Source: Mycolicibacterium aurum
GTDB lineage: Bacteria; Actinomycetota; Actinomycetes; Mycobacteriales; Mycobacteriaceae
Assembly (NCBI RefSeq): GCF_900637195.1
Contig: NZ_LR134356.1
Coordinates: forward strand, 868,001-932,000
Length of the DNA stretch: 64,000 nt
Direction: 5' to 3'
Below are positions 42,009 through 51,044 of the stretch, one piece after another (the first letter of the stretch is position 1; each line of letters starts with the position of its first letter). Made by a program: the position numbers and the translations under genes. The notes beneath the pieces are model-generated. The model did no database searches, had not been told where the DNA came from, and saw nothing but the letters and a program-made list of their open reading frames with translations.

Positions 42009-43766
42009 ATGCCGGTCGAGCGGTGTCCTGCGGAGGCGTCCGACGCCACGACGGAACCTCTGTCGACCCCCGCCACCGCGGCCGCCCCTCCTTCGCGGAC
42101 CCGCCGCCGCAGGCTCCTGCTGGCCGCCGTCGCGGTGCCCTTCGCGCTGCTCGTGAGCGCGTATCTCGGTGACCTTCTCTACAGCTGGAACAAGGTGCCC
42201 CGGGGCGTCACCGCGGCGGGCGTACCGATCGGCGGCCTATCACTGGGCGACGCCGAGGACCGGCTGCGCACCGACCTCACGCCGCGCACGACGCAGCCGG
42301 TCCCCGTCACCTTCGGCGACGATCGCGGCGAGATCGACCCCGCGTCCGCGGGCCTGGAGGTCGACTGGCGCGCCACCGTCGAGCAGGCCGGCGCCGAACC
42401 ACTGAACCCGATCACCCGCGTCTCGTCCCTGTTCGGCACCCGCGAGATCGGCGTCGTCTCCACCGCGGACGACGCGGCGCTGACGGCCGCCCTGGAACAG
42501 CTGGGCGAGGTGGTCGCCAAGGACCCGGTCGAGGGCACGGTGCGCTTCGACGGCCGGGAACCGGTGGCCGTCGACCCGGAAGCAGGCCGCCGGCTCGACG
42601 TCGACGCCGCCGCGGAACTGCTCAAGCGCGACTGGGTGAGCGGGACAGCCGTCGATCTGCCGATCAGCGAAATCGCCCCCGCAACAACATCTTCGGATGT
42701 CGAGGCGGCCATCGACGACGTCGCGGCCCCGGCGGTGTCCGGTCCGCTCGTCATCGTCGGCGACGACGACACCCGCGCAGTCATCTCCGAACGCGTCATC
42801 GCCGCGGCCATGAGTTTCGGCATCGACGACGGCGACATCGTGGCCACCGTCGATGAGGCCGTCGTCGCCGAGGATGCCCGACCCCAACTCGCCGCCTCGG
42901 AAACCCCGCTACGCGACGCCACCATCGACTTCACCGCATCCCCGCCGGCCAAGGTGCCCTCACAGGACGGCCGCCGCATCGACTACGACGCCACCCTGAC
43001 CGACCTGCTCGATGTGCTGACGAGCACCGAAGACCGCGAGCTCACCGCGGTCTACGTCGACGAGCCGGCCACGTTCACCACCGCGGACATCGACGCCCTC
43101 GGTCCCGTGGAGGTCATCGGCGAATTCCAGACCTCCGGGTTCGCCGGCGACTCCGGGGTGAACATCAAGCGTGCCGCGGGCGCGATCGACGGCATCGTCG
43201 TCGCACCGGGGGAGACGTTCAGCCTCAACGCCGCCACCAACCCGCGCACCCAGGCCAACGGCTACGTCGAGGCCGGCGTCATCATGTACGGCCGACCGGA
43301 CCGGGGTGTCGGCGGCGGCGTCTCCCAGGTGGCCACCACGCTGTTCAACGCCGCGTACTTCGGCGGCATGGAACTCGTCGAGCACCAGGAGCACAGCTAC
43401 TACATCAGCCGCTACCCCGCTGGCCGCGAGGCGACGGTGTCCGGCAACGACATCGACGTCAAGTTCCGCAACGACGGCCCGACCCCGGTGCAGATCCAGA
43501 CCGTGTGGACGTCGAGTTCGGTCACCGTCCGGTTGCTCGGCATCAAGCGCTACGAGGTGTCGTCCTCGCAAAGTTCGCGATCGGCCCCGACCAGCCCCAA
43601 CACCATCACCATCCCGGACGGCGAAACCTGCAGCGCCAGCAGCGGCGCACCGGGATTCACCATCACCGACACCCGCACGCTGACCGACATCGCCACCGGC
43701 GACACCCGATCGGAATCCCACACCGTGCGCTACGACCCGATCCCCATCGTGGTGTGCGGGGGCTGA
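42009..43766 (+). CDS. VanW family cell-wall protein
   Basis: A 585-residue membrane-anchored protein. One N-terminal helix (LLLAAVAVPFALLVSAYLG) is followed by two or three repeats of a putative peptidoglycan-binding domain (VTAAGVPIGGLSLGDAEDRL begins the first) and a C-terminal VanW domain (KRAAGAIDGIVVAPGETFSL; VGGGVSQVATTLFNAAYFGG; EHSYYISRYPAGREATV). The role is in the cell envelope; VanW is linked to glycopeptide resistance clusters but its function is not known. Confidence 0.88.
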   Translation: MPVERCPAEASDATTEPLSTPATAAAPPSRTRRRRLLLAAVAVPFALLVSAYLGDLLYSWNKVPRGVTAAGVPIGGLSLGDAEDRLRTDLTPRTTQPVPVTFGDDRGEIDPASAGLEVDWRATVEQAGAEPLNPITRVSSLFGTREIGVVSTADDAALTAALEQLGEVVAKDPVEGTVRFDGREPVAVDPEAGRRLDVDAAAELLKRDWVSGTAVDLPISEIAPATTSSDVEAAIDDVAAPAVSGPLVIVGDDDTRAVISERVIAAAMSFGIDDGDIVATVDEAVVAEDARPQLAASETPLRDATIDFTASPPAKVPSQDGRRIDYDATLTDLLDVLTSTEDRELTAVYVDEPATFTTADIDALGPVEVIGEFQTSGFAGDSGVNIKRAAGAIDGIVVAPGETFSLNAATNPRTQANGYVEAGVIMYGRPDRGVGGGVSQVATTLFNAAYFGGMELVEHQEHSYYISRYPAGREATVSGNDIDVKFRNDGPTPVQIQTVWTSSSVTVRLLGIKRYEVSSSQSSRSAPTSPNTITIPDGETCSASSGAPGFTITDTRTLTDIATGDTRSESHTVRYDPIPIVVCGG

Positions 43767-43839
43767 GGCTCAAGTCACCCCGAAAGCCGCGCATTTCCTC
43801 GACTGGCGTTGGATGATCGCACCGACGTGAGGAGTGCCC

Positions 43840-44628
43840 ATGGGAAGCCCGACGACCAGAACCGTGGCGGAGATCCGCGGTGCCCTGGAGCACTGCTACG
43901 ACGCGTTCGACGCGCTGTGCGCCGACCTCTCCGAGGACCAGTGGCAGGCGCAATCTCTGTGCCCGGACTGGACGGTCCGCGGCGTCGTCGACCACGTCAC
44001 CAGCATCGAGGCCGTCATGGCCGGGTGGCTGCCCGATGACGCCACCACCCCGCCCCCGTTCGAGAAGGCCGGGGAGTTCCTCGCCGACGACACCCCGTAC
44101 CCCGAGAAGGTCCGCGCCGTCTACGACCGTCGGCGCGCCGACCTGGCCGCGCTGACCGACGAGGACCTCGCCCGGCCGTCCTGGATGCCCGTCGGCCCCG
44201 GCACGTACGGCCGCTTCCTGGCGATCCGGGTGTTCGACTTCTGGGTGCACGAGCGCGACATCGCCACACCACTGGGCCTGTCCACCGACGACGGCGGCAT
44301 CGCCGCCGAGCTGGCCCTGGCCGAGGTGGAGAACTCGCTCGGCTACATCCTCGGCAAGAAGGTCGGCGTGCCCGACGGCAAGAGCGTCACCATCGATCTC
44401 ACCGGACCACTGGCCCGTCAGCTCCACGTGGCCGTCGACGGGCGGGCGGCCAGGGTCGACCACCTCGAGAGCCCAGACGTCACCGTGACCACCGATTCGA
44501 CGACGTTCATCCAACTCGCCTGCGGGCGCATCGATCCGCAGGCCCAGATCGATGCGGGAAAGATCAGCTGGACCGGCGACGGCGAACTGGGTGACCGCAC
44601 CGCCCGCAATCTGAGGTTCACGATGTGA
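43840..44628 (+). CDS. Mycothiol-dependent maleylpyruvate isomerase family protein
   Basis: A 262-residue protein of the DinB/MDMPI fold: LCPDWTVRGVVDHVTSIEAV with the first metal His, then VFDFWVHERDIATPLG with the HxxxD pair. The C-terminal domain is SCP2-like. Such enzymes use mycothiol, the actinobacterial thiol. ATG 43840 follows GAGGAG. The stop directly abuts the next ATG. Confidence 0.85.
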   Translation: MGSPTTRTVAEIRGALEHCYDAFDALCADLSEDQWQAQSLCPDWTVRGVVDHVTSIEAVMAGWLPDDATTPPPFEKAGEFLADDTPYPEKVRAVYDRRRADLAALTDEDLARPSWMPVGPGTYGRFLAIRVFDFWVHERDIATPLGLSTDDGGIAAELALAEVENSLGYILGKKVGVPDGKSVTIDLTGPLARQLHVAVDGRAARVDHLESPDVTVTTDSTTFIQLACGRIDPQAQIDAGKISWTGDGELGDRTARNLRFTM

Positions 44629-45324
44629 ATGACGAATCACCCTGTCTCCGTTGACTTCCACTTCGACATCATGTGCCCCTACGCGTATCAGACGTCGCGG
44701 TGGATCCGCGAGGTCCGCGACCTGACCGGTCTCGAGGTGAACTGGCGCTTCTTCAGCCTCGAGGAGATCAACCGTCAGGAGGGCAAGAAGCACCCGTGGG
44801 AGCGGGAGTGGTCCTACGGCTGGTCGATGATGCGCATCGGTGCGCTACTGCGCCGGAACTCCATGACCGACGTCGACGCCTGGTACGAGCGGGCGGCCCG
44901 CGCCTTGCACGTCGAGGGGCACAAACCCCACGAAAAAGCCGTCGCCCGACACCTTCTGGACGAACTCGGCTTCGACCCGGCCCAGGTGGATCAAGCCATC
45001 GCCGACCCGACAACGGGCGAAGAAGTGATGGCCGACCACAACCGTGTCGTCGATGCCGGCGGCTACGGTGTGCCCACGTTGTTCTTCCCGGACGGGCAGT
45101 GCCTGTTCGGGCCCGTGCTCATCGACCCGCCCACCGGTGATGCGGCGGTGCGGCTGTGGGACGCCGTGGCCGCCTGGACGGAGTTCCCGCACCTCTACGA
45201 GCTCCAGCGCCCGAAGACGCCCGACGATCAGCAGGCGATCACCGAGACGTTCCGCCCGTACCTGGAAGCCAGGGACTGGGTGTCGATCAACCGCGGCAAG
45301 GTCATCACCTTCGACGCGAAGTAA
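44629..45324 (+). CDS. DsbA-family thioredoxin-fold protein with CPYA active site
   Basis: A 231-residue DsbA-like protein ([39 protein letters not shown]). It resembles the mycothiol-dependent nitroreductase Rv2466c in layout, but the active site CPYA keeps only the first Cys. It follows the mycothiol-dependent enzyme without a gap, so both probably work with mycothiol, the single Cys forming a mixed disulfide. No signal peptide, so it is cytoplasmic. Confidence 0.82.
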   Translation: MTNHPVSVDFHFDIMCPYAYQTSRWIREVRDLTGLEVNWRFFSLEEINRQEGKKHPWEREWSYGWSMMRIGALLRRNSMTDVDAWYERAARALHVEGHKPHEKAVARHLLDELGFDPAQVDQAIADPTTGEEVMADHNRVVDAGGYGVPTLFFPDGQCLFGPVLIDPPTGDAAVRLWDAVAAWTEFPHLYELQRPKTPDDQQAITETFRPYLEARDWVSINRGKVITFDAK

Positions 45325-45334
45325 GGTTCGCGGC

Positions 45335-46492
45335 ATGTCTACCAGTGCCGCTGGACCACTCGCCGGTGTCCGTGTCATCGACCTGACCGCCGTCGTCGCG
45401 GGACCGTACTGCACCCAGATCATGGCCGACATGGGCGCCGACATCGTCAAAGTCGAGTCCCCACAGGGAGATAACGCGCGCTACATCTCGGTGGGCCCGG
45501 AGCCGGGCCGCAGCGGCGTGTTCACCAACGTCAACCGGGGCAAGCGCAGCGTCGTGCTCGACCTGCAGACCGACGAGGGCAAGCAGGCGCTGCGCGCACT
45601 CGTCGCCCAGGCCGACGTGTTCATCCATTCGATGCGCGCCGCCGCGATCGCGCGGCTTGGATTCGACTACGACGCCGTGGCCGCGCTCAACCCCGAGATC
45701 GTCTACACGAACTGCTACGGATACGGACGCGGCGGCCCGTACGCCGCCCGGCCCGCCTACGACGACACCATCCAGGCCGAGTGCGGACTGGCCGCTGTGC
45801 AGGAAGAGCTCACGGGCACAGCCGGTTACGTCGGTTCCATCATGGCCGACAAGGTGTGCGGGCTGACGGTCCTCTACGCGACGATGATGGCGCTGTTCCA
45901 CCGGGCGCGCACCGGTGAGGGCCAGGAAGTCGAAGTGCCCATGTTCGAGACGATGGCGTCGTTCATGTTGGTCGAGCACGCCAACGGCGCGATGTTCGAC
46001 CCGCCGCTGGGGCGCGCACTGTATCCGCGCACCGTCGCCAGAAACCGGAAACCCTACGAAACCCGCGACGGCCACGTCGCCGCGCTGATCTACAACGACA
46101 AGCAGTGGCACGCGTTCGTCAACGCGGTCAAGCCGGCCTGGGCCACCGAGCGGTACGCGACGATGGCCGGCCGCGCGGCGGACATCGACACCGTCTACGG
46201 GTTGGTGGCCGAGGTGCTGCGGGAAGGGACGACCGCGGAGTGGCTCGAGCTGTTCGAGCGGCTCGAGATCCCGGCGTCCCCGGTCCGCACCACCGACGAG
46301 CTGTTCACCGATCCGCACCTCGACGCGGTCGGGTTCTTCGAAGACATCGCGACTGAACACGGCGCCGTGCGATTCCCCGGGGTGCCGACGCGGTTCTCCC
46401 GCACGCCGGGCCGCGTGCGGGGCAATGCCCCCGCACTGGGGGCCGACACGGACGAGGTGCTCGCCGAGATCGGCTTGCCCCGACCGCGTTGA
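45335..46492 (+). CDS. CaiB/BaiF CoA-transferase family protein
   Basis: A 385-residue family III CoA-transferase or racemase. LAGVRVIDLTAVVAGPYCTQ, ADMGADIVKVESPQGD, RGKRSVVLDLQ and a GxGGPYAxRPAYDD segment are typical; the catalytic Asp lies in the last of these regions. It moves CoA between carboxylic acids. It begins 10 bp after the DsbA-like gene and may be in the same operon. A strong terminator follows. Confidence 0.9.
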   Translation: MSTSAAGPLAGVRVIDLTAVVAGPYCTQIMADMGADIVKVESPQGDNARYISVGPEPGRSGVFTNVNRGKRSVVLDLQTDEGKQALRALVAQADVFIHSMRAAAIARLGFDYDAVAALNPEIVYTNCYGYGRGGPYAARPAYDDTIQAECGLAAVQEELTGTAGYVGSIMADKVCGLTVLYATMMALFHRARTGEGQEVEVPMFETMASFMLVEHANGAMFDPPLGRALYPRTVARNRKPYETRDGHVAALIYNDKQWHAFVNAVKPAWATERYATMAGRAADIDTVYGLVAEVLREGTTAEWLELFERLEIPASPVRTTDELFTDPHLDAVGFFEDIATEHGAVRFPGVPTRFSRTPGRVRGNAPALGADTDEVLAEIGLPRPR

Positions 46493-46493
46493 G

Positions 46494-46542
46494 ACTGCGC
46501 TGGCGGCGAGTGCCACTCGCACGGCGGCGCCGCCAGCGCAGT
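46494..46542 (+). terminator. Perfect 15-bp stem terminator after the CoA-transferase gene
   Basis: ACTGCGCTGGCGGCG at 46494-46508 is exactly inverted at 46528-46542, with an inner GAGTG-CCACTC-like stem in the 19-nt loop. It starts 1 bp after the stop codon. There is no T-tract, as is common for mycobacterial terminators. Confidence 0.75.
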
Positions 46543-46578
46543 ATCGATCGCCATAGCCACCCACGCATAGATTGCGGA

Positions 46579-46589
46579 CAATTCAATTG
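46579..46589. promoter_or_regulatory. OhrR operator CAATTCAATTG
   Basis: A perfect 11-bp palindrome, 17 bp before the ohrR start. It closely matches the OhrR boxes known in other bacteria (TACAATT-AATTGTA core). OhrR bound here would repress ohrR-ohr until oxidised by organic peroxides. Confidence 0.75.
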
Positions 46590-46606
46590 CGCACTACACT
46601 TGCGGC

Positions 46607-47050
46607 GTGCCCGCGGCCCGCCTCGACGATCAGCTCTGCTTCGCCCTCTACACGGCGTCGCGGACGGTCACTGCCGCCTACCGGCCGGTGCTCGACGATC
46701 TCGGCATCACCTATCCGCAGTACCTGGTGCTGCTGGTGCTCTGGGAAGAGGGCCGCTGCTCGGTCGGGCACCTGGGGGAGCGCCTTCACCTCGATTCGGG
46801 CACGCTCTCGCCGCTGCTGAAGCGCCTGGAAGCCGTCGGCCTGGTGGCCCGGCAGCGCTCCGTCGACGACGAGCGCCGCGTCGAGGTGACCTTGACCCCG
46901 GCCGGCGAACAGCTGGAACAGCGCGCGGCCTGCGTGCCCGAACGTCTGCTGGCCTCGTCCGAGGTCTCCGAGGCGGATCTCGCGGCGCTGCGCGATGCAC
47001 TGAAAACCCTTGTTCACCAACTGGATATGACGAAAGGACACGACAGATGA
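46607..47050 (+). CDS. ohrR: MarR family regulator OhrR, organic peroxide sensor
   Basis: A 147-residue MarR protein. DDQLCFALYTASRTVTAAYRP carries the peroxide-sensing Cys near residue 11 in the OhrR position (short form DDQLCFALYTAS). The winged helix follows (GHLGERLHLDSGTLSPLLKRLE; RSVDDERRVEVTLT). It overlaps ohr by ATGA. Peroxide oxidises the Cys and releases the operator. Confidence 0.92.
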   Translation: MPAARLDDQLCFALYTASRTVTAAYRPVLDDLGITYPQYLVLLVLWEEGRCSVGHLGERLHLDSGTLSPLLKRLEAVGLVARQRSVDDERRVEVTLTPAGEQLEQRAACVPERLLASSEVSEADLAALRDALKTLVHQLDMTKGHDR

Positions 47051-47469
47051 ACGCGCTGTACACCGCTGAGGCCCTGGCGACCGGAGAGGGCAGGGACGGC
47101 CACGGCCGCACCTCGGACGGCAAAGTCGATGTGGCATTGAGCATTCCGAAGGAGATGGGCGGTTCCGGAGTCGGCACCAATCCCGAGCAGCTGTTCGCCG
47201 TCGGGTACGCCGCCTGCTTCCACTCCGCGTTGCGGTTGGTCGCTCGTCAGCAGAAGGCCGACGTGTCCGACTCGGCCGTCGGCGCCAAGGTGGTCCTCGG
47301 ATCCACCGACGACGGCGGCTTCGGCCTGGCCGTCGAACTCGAAGTCACGCTGCCCAACGTGGACCACGACACCGCGCAGAAGCTCACCGAGGCCGCGCAC
47401 GAGGTGTGCCCCTACTCCAACGCCACCCGTGGCAACATCGACGTCACGCTGACGGTCACCGACGACTGA
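47047..47469 (+). CDS. ohr: Organic hydroperoxide resistance protein Ohr
   Basis: A 140-residue OsmC/Ohr peroxidase. It has both reactive cysteines in typical settings: FAVGYAACFHSALRLVA and HEVCPYSNATRGNIDVTL. Ohr reduces fatty acid and other organic hydroperoxides with lipoyl or thiol reductants in the cytoplasm. Co-transcribed with ohrR. Confidence 0.95.
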   Translation: MNALYTAEALATGEGRDGHGRTSDGKVDVALSIPKEMGGSGVGTNPEQLFAVGYAACFHSALRLVARQQKADVSDSAVGAKVVLGSTDDGGFGLAVELEVTLPNVDHDTAQKLTEAAHEVCPYSNATRGNIDVTLTVTDD

Positions 47470-47665
47470 ACCTTCGGGCGTTTGCCTCGGGCCGTCGCAA
47501 ATGGCAGTCTCTGCCAAGCGCGTCCGCTGCCGCGCCACGTCGCAGTGATCGGTGTCGCGGCGAGTTATCGCAGGCAGAATCGCTGATGATGTTTCGAAAG
47601 CTGTAATCACCTCGGCAATGGCATTGCCGTCAATTCGCCGTCGAGCCGGTCTACTATCCTTTGCC

Positions 47666-49816
47666 ATGCACTCGAATGGGGTGAGCGCACACCCCATACA
47701 GGACGAACCGGAGAGCCCGGTCGAGCTCGTGCAGACCCTGCTGGGCTTCCTTCGTCGCCGCCTTGGCCTCGACACCGCATGGTTGTCCTCGTTCGACGAG
47801 GGCATGGAAGTCATCGAGATGGCCGACGGCGGCATCGAGGGGCAGTGCATTTCCCCTGGCCTCCGGTGGGTTCTGTCCGACTCGTACTGCGTCCGCGTCA
47901 TCGACGGACGCCTGCCTGCGGTCATCCCGGACACCGCCGCCAACCAGACCACCGCGCTGCTGCCGATCACCCGCCAGCTGGGCATCGGCGCCTACGTGGG
48001 CGTACCGGTGCTCGGACCCGGCGACGTGGCGGTGGGCATGGTGTGTGTCATGGGTGCAGGTGCCAAGCCCGATCTGGTGGACAAGGACCTGCGCATGGTC
48101 AGTCAGGTCGCCGAGCTCATCGGGACCCTGATCGACTCGTCGGACGGCAGCGCAGACGCGACCGCTGCCCAGCGTGCGGCCATCCGGCGAGTGGTGGCCG
48201 AAGGCGACTTCGAAGTGGTCTTCCAAGCGGTCCACGATGCCGCGACAGGCAGGGTCGTCGGCGTCGAGGCGCTCGCCCGCTTCCCCTGCGAACCCTTCCG
48301 GCCCGACCTGTTCTTCCAACAGGCGGGCCAGCTGGGTCTGGGCGTCGAACTGGAAACCGCCATCGTCAAGCGCGTTCTCGCCAAGGTTCCGCTTCTACCC
48401 GACGCTGTGTTCGTGGCGATCAACATCTCGCCCGCAGCGGCACTGCACGCCCCGTGGGCCGACCTTCTCGTCGACGTCGACCCGGCGCGCCTCGTCCTGG
48501 AGATCACCGAGCACGACGCCGTCCCCAACTACGGCGCACTCGACGATGTACTGGAGACCTGCCGCGCCCGAGGTATGCGTATCGCGGTCGACGACGTCGG
48601 CGCCGGTTTCTCCTCGTTCTCGCACGTTCTCGAGTTGGCGCCCGACTTCGTCAAGATCGACCAGTCGATCATCCGCCACATCGACGTCGACGATGCCCGG
48701 CGCAGGCTCGCGCAGGCCATCGCCGAGTTCGCCGGGCAGATCGGCGCGACCGTGATCGCCGAGGGTGTGGAGAGCCAGGGCGAACTCGACGCGCTGGTGG
48801 CCGCCGGCATCACGTTGGCGCAGGGGTATTTCCTCAGTCGGCCCAAGCCGTACACACACGGCTTTCCCGCCGCCACTGTCACCGCGGCCACCTCAGATCC
48901 GTTGCCCGCCACCATCAATCTGCTCGGAGAGCGCCGGTTTGATCTGGCACTGGCCCATTCACCCATCGGGATGGCGGTCGTCGGTCTCGACGGCTCCTTC
49001 CTGCGCACGAACCGGGCGCTGCGATCGATGCTCGGCTACAGCCGAAAAACACTGGAGAGCCTCACTTTTCAGGAGATCACCCATCCCGACGATCTCGAAT
49101 CCGACCTGGCGCTGCTCGCCGAATGCCTGGATGGCCGCCGGCGGTCGTACCGGATCGACAAACGCTACATCGCCGCCGACGGCCGCATCGTGTGGTGCGC
49201 GCTGACCGTCGTCGTCGTGCACGCGCCCCGCGACCAGCCTCGCTGCTTCGTCTCGCAGATCGTGGACGTCACCGCCGAACGCGCCCGGGAAGCGGAGCTG
49301 GTCCGTCGGGCGGCCACCGACCCGCTCACGGCCGTCGCGAACCGCTCCGCAGCCTGGAGTCGCCTGGAAGAACTCGACACGGCCGATCACGGCTATGGCG
49401 TCCTGTTCTGCGACATCGAGCGGTTCAAATCGGTCAACGACCGGCGCGGCCACCACGCCGGCGATCAGCTGCTGGTCGAGGTCGCCGGCCGGCTGCTGGC
49501 AGCCGTCGACGACGACGACCTGGTGGCCCGCTGGGGAGGCGACGAGTTCCTGGTCATCACCGATTCGGTCGAGGAGCACGGCCTGGCTCGCCTCGCCCAA
49601 CGGATCACCGACCAACTGGACAGCGCACCCATCACGCTGGCCGACGGCGCCGAGATCCCGGTCGCGTTGACGATCGGCTTCGCCGCCCATCGGCCCGAGG
49701 ACGGCCGCTCCATCGACGCCGTCCTCGACCTTGCCGACCAGGCCATGTACGAGCAGCGACGCACCGGAACCGGCGCCGGCCGCCGGTGGCGCGACCGCAG
49801 GCGCGCGCTGGGCTGA
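47666..49816 (+). CDS. GAF-EAL-PAS-GGDEF cyclic-di-GMP signalling protein
   Basis: A 716-residue protein with no membrane helix. Domains in order: GAF (about 20-160); EAL phosphodiesterase (about 165-415) with VVGVEALARF, INISPAA, VLEITEHD, AVDDVGAGFSS, VKIDQSII, IAEGVES and QGYFLSRP; PAS (about 425-540, HSPIGMAVVGLDGSFLRTN); GGDEF cyclase (about 545-705) with LVARWGGDEFLVI. Both catalytic motifs are intact. The RxxD inhibitory site before GGDEF is replaced by Asp residues. The order EAL before GGDEF is unusual. ATG 47666 has a weak ribosome site; ATG 47618 is possible. Confidence 0.9.
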   Translation: MHSNGVSAHPIQDEPESPVELVQTLLGFLRRRLGLDTAWLSSFDEGMEVIEMADGGIEGQCISPGLRWVLSDSYCVRVIDGRLPAVIPDTAANQTTALLPITRQLGIGAYVGVPVLGPGDVAVGMVCVMGAGAKPDLVDKDLRMVSQVAELIGTLIDSSDGSADATAAQRAAIRRVVAEGDFEVVFQAVHDAATGRVVGVEALARFPCEPFRPDLFFQQAGQLGLGVELETAIVKRVLAKVPLLPDAVFVAINISPAAALHAPWADLLVDVDPARLVLEITEHDAVPNYGALDDVLETCRARGMRIAVDDVGAGFSSFSHVLELAPDFVKIDQSIIRHIDVDDARRRLAQAIAEFAGQIGATVIAEGVESQGELDALVAAGITLAQGYFLSRPKPYTHGFPAATVTAATSDPLPATINLLGERRFDLALAHSPIGMAVVGLDGSFLRTNRALRSMLGYSRKTLESLTFQEITHPDDLESDLALLAECLDGRRRSYRIDKRYIAADGRIVWCALTVVVVHAPRDQPRCFVSQIVDVTAERAREAELVRRAATDPLTAVANRSAAWSRLEELDTADHGYGVLFCDIERFKSVNDRRGHHAGDQLLVEVAGRLLAAVDDDDLVARWGGDEFLVITDSVEEHGLARLAQRITDQLDSAPITLADGAEIPVALTIGFAAHRPEDGRSIDAVLDLADQAMYEQRRTGTGAGRRWRDRRRALG

Positions 49817-49843
49817 CCACATCGCACCGGTAGCGTCCGTGTC

Positions 49844-50860
49844 ATGACCGAGCCGGCTGAGGAAGCGCCCCTTCTCGACGGAGTGCGGCAGGCACTGGAC
49901 ACCGGGCATCCGCTGGATCTGCTCGGCATGGCCAGCCTGCTGATCGAAGCGACCCAGCCCGTTCCGGCGGCATTACTGACGTCGGACCACCCGCACGAGC
50001 GGGTCGACCTGGACCAACTCGTCGACAGTCTCGTCGGAGTGAAGGTCCCCGAGACGACCGCGCTGCTGACGGTGTTCGCGGAACTGCTCCACGACGGCGG
50101 CCTGCGCGGCCGCTGCCGTGACGAGGCCACCGCCCGACGCGACCACCTGCCCACGTGGCTCACCGACCTGACCCGCACGCAGGCCTACCGGGCGATCCGC
50201 ATGACCCATGTGCTCGGTGACGGCGACGAGGTGCTCATCGGTGCGCGACTGGTGGGCGGCGATGAACTGACCTGCGCGGTGTTCATCGATCACGACGCGA
50301 TGTCCGCCGTCAAAGACGCGTTCTTCGTGCCCGGTCCCATCGACGGCGTCGTTTCCGTTGCCTCGCAGCGCAACACGGATCCCGACCGCAGCTTCGTCGA
50401 GATGAGCCTCGCGGACGCGCGGGCCTGGATCCAGCAGGGGCCGGAGAATCCCCTGCTCTGGGCCGAATCGGACTCGTGGCCGGGATGCCGGCCGCTGCTG
50501 CGCTGGCTGGTCGGGCGACTCCCGGGTGGCGGCACCGAGTACCGGTCGCCGAAGTGGGATGCCGACGAGTTGAGCGCGGCGTTCTTCGCCTCCGAGCACG
50601 GGGCGGCGTGGGACAGTGGCGAGCACCACGATCTGCTGGTGGCGATCCTGGACGCGGCGGGCGATCCGCTGCGGTGGAGTGTGCCGCGCGTCGAACGGGT
50701 GCTCGGCCAACCGCACTACGACATTCCGGCGCAGATGGCGCTCAGGGCGCCTGCCCTGCTGCGCGCTTTCATCCCTTTTGCCCACGCGCGGAGCGGGATT
50801 CGAGACGAGCTCACCGCGGACGCACTCGCCGCGGTGGACGGCGTCGCACAACGACAGTGA
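49844..50860 (+). CDS. Conserved hypothetical protein
   Basis: A 338-residue protein with no recognised domain. The N-terminal part (LDLLGMASLLIEATQPVP) is helical; a central part (DELTCAVFIDHDAMSAVKDAFFVPG) looks alpha/beta. It resembles uncharacterised actinobacterial proteins. It begins 27 bp after the c-di-GMP gene and ends just before the riboswitch. Confidence 0.7.
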   Translation: MTEPAEEAPLLDGVRQALDTGHPLDLLGMASLLIEATQPVPAALLTSDHPHERVDLDQLVDSLVGVKVPETTALLTVFAELLHDGGLRGRCRDEATARRDHLPTWLTDLTRTQAYRAIRMTHVLGDGDEVLIGARLVGGDELTCAVFIDHDAMSAVKDAFFVPGPIDGVVSVASQRNTDPDRSFVEMSLADARAWIQQGPENPLLWAESDSWPGCRPLLRWLVGRLPGGGTEYRSPKWDADELSAAFFASEHGAAWDSGEHHDLLVAILDAAGDPLRWSVPRVERVLGQPHYDIPAQMALRAPALLRAFIPFAHARSGIRDELTADALAAVDGVAQRQ

Positions 50861-50889
50861 GAGCGGGCACCCTCTGACGATCCAGGGCT

Positions 50890-50995
50890 TGCTACAGTCC
50901 GTGGCGAGGACGTCGGGAATCCGGTGTGAATCCGGGACTGACGCGCAACGGTATGGGCCTTCACCGGCCTGAGTCCGACCGCCGGCGTCCTCTGA
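50890..50995 (+). promoter_or_regulatory. Cobalamin riboswitch
   Basis: GGGAATCCGGTGTGAATCCGGGACTG at 50915-50940 (conserved parts GGGAA, GGTGTGAATCC and GACTG) followed by the B12 box-like GCGCAACGGTAT form the cobalamin aptamer core. GAGGACG (50906-50912) pairs with CGTCCTC (50986-50992) to close it. It lies 50 bp before the transporter operon, and cobalamin binding should switch expression of the operon off. Confidence 0.88.
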
Positions 50996-51044
50996 CAATG
51001 TCGGTTGACTCCGCGAATGAGTCTGACACCAAAGGAAATTCGTC

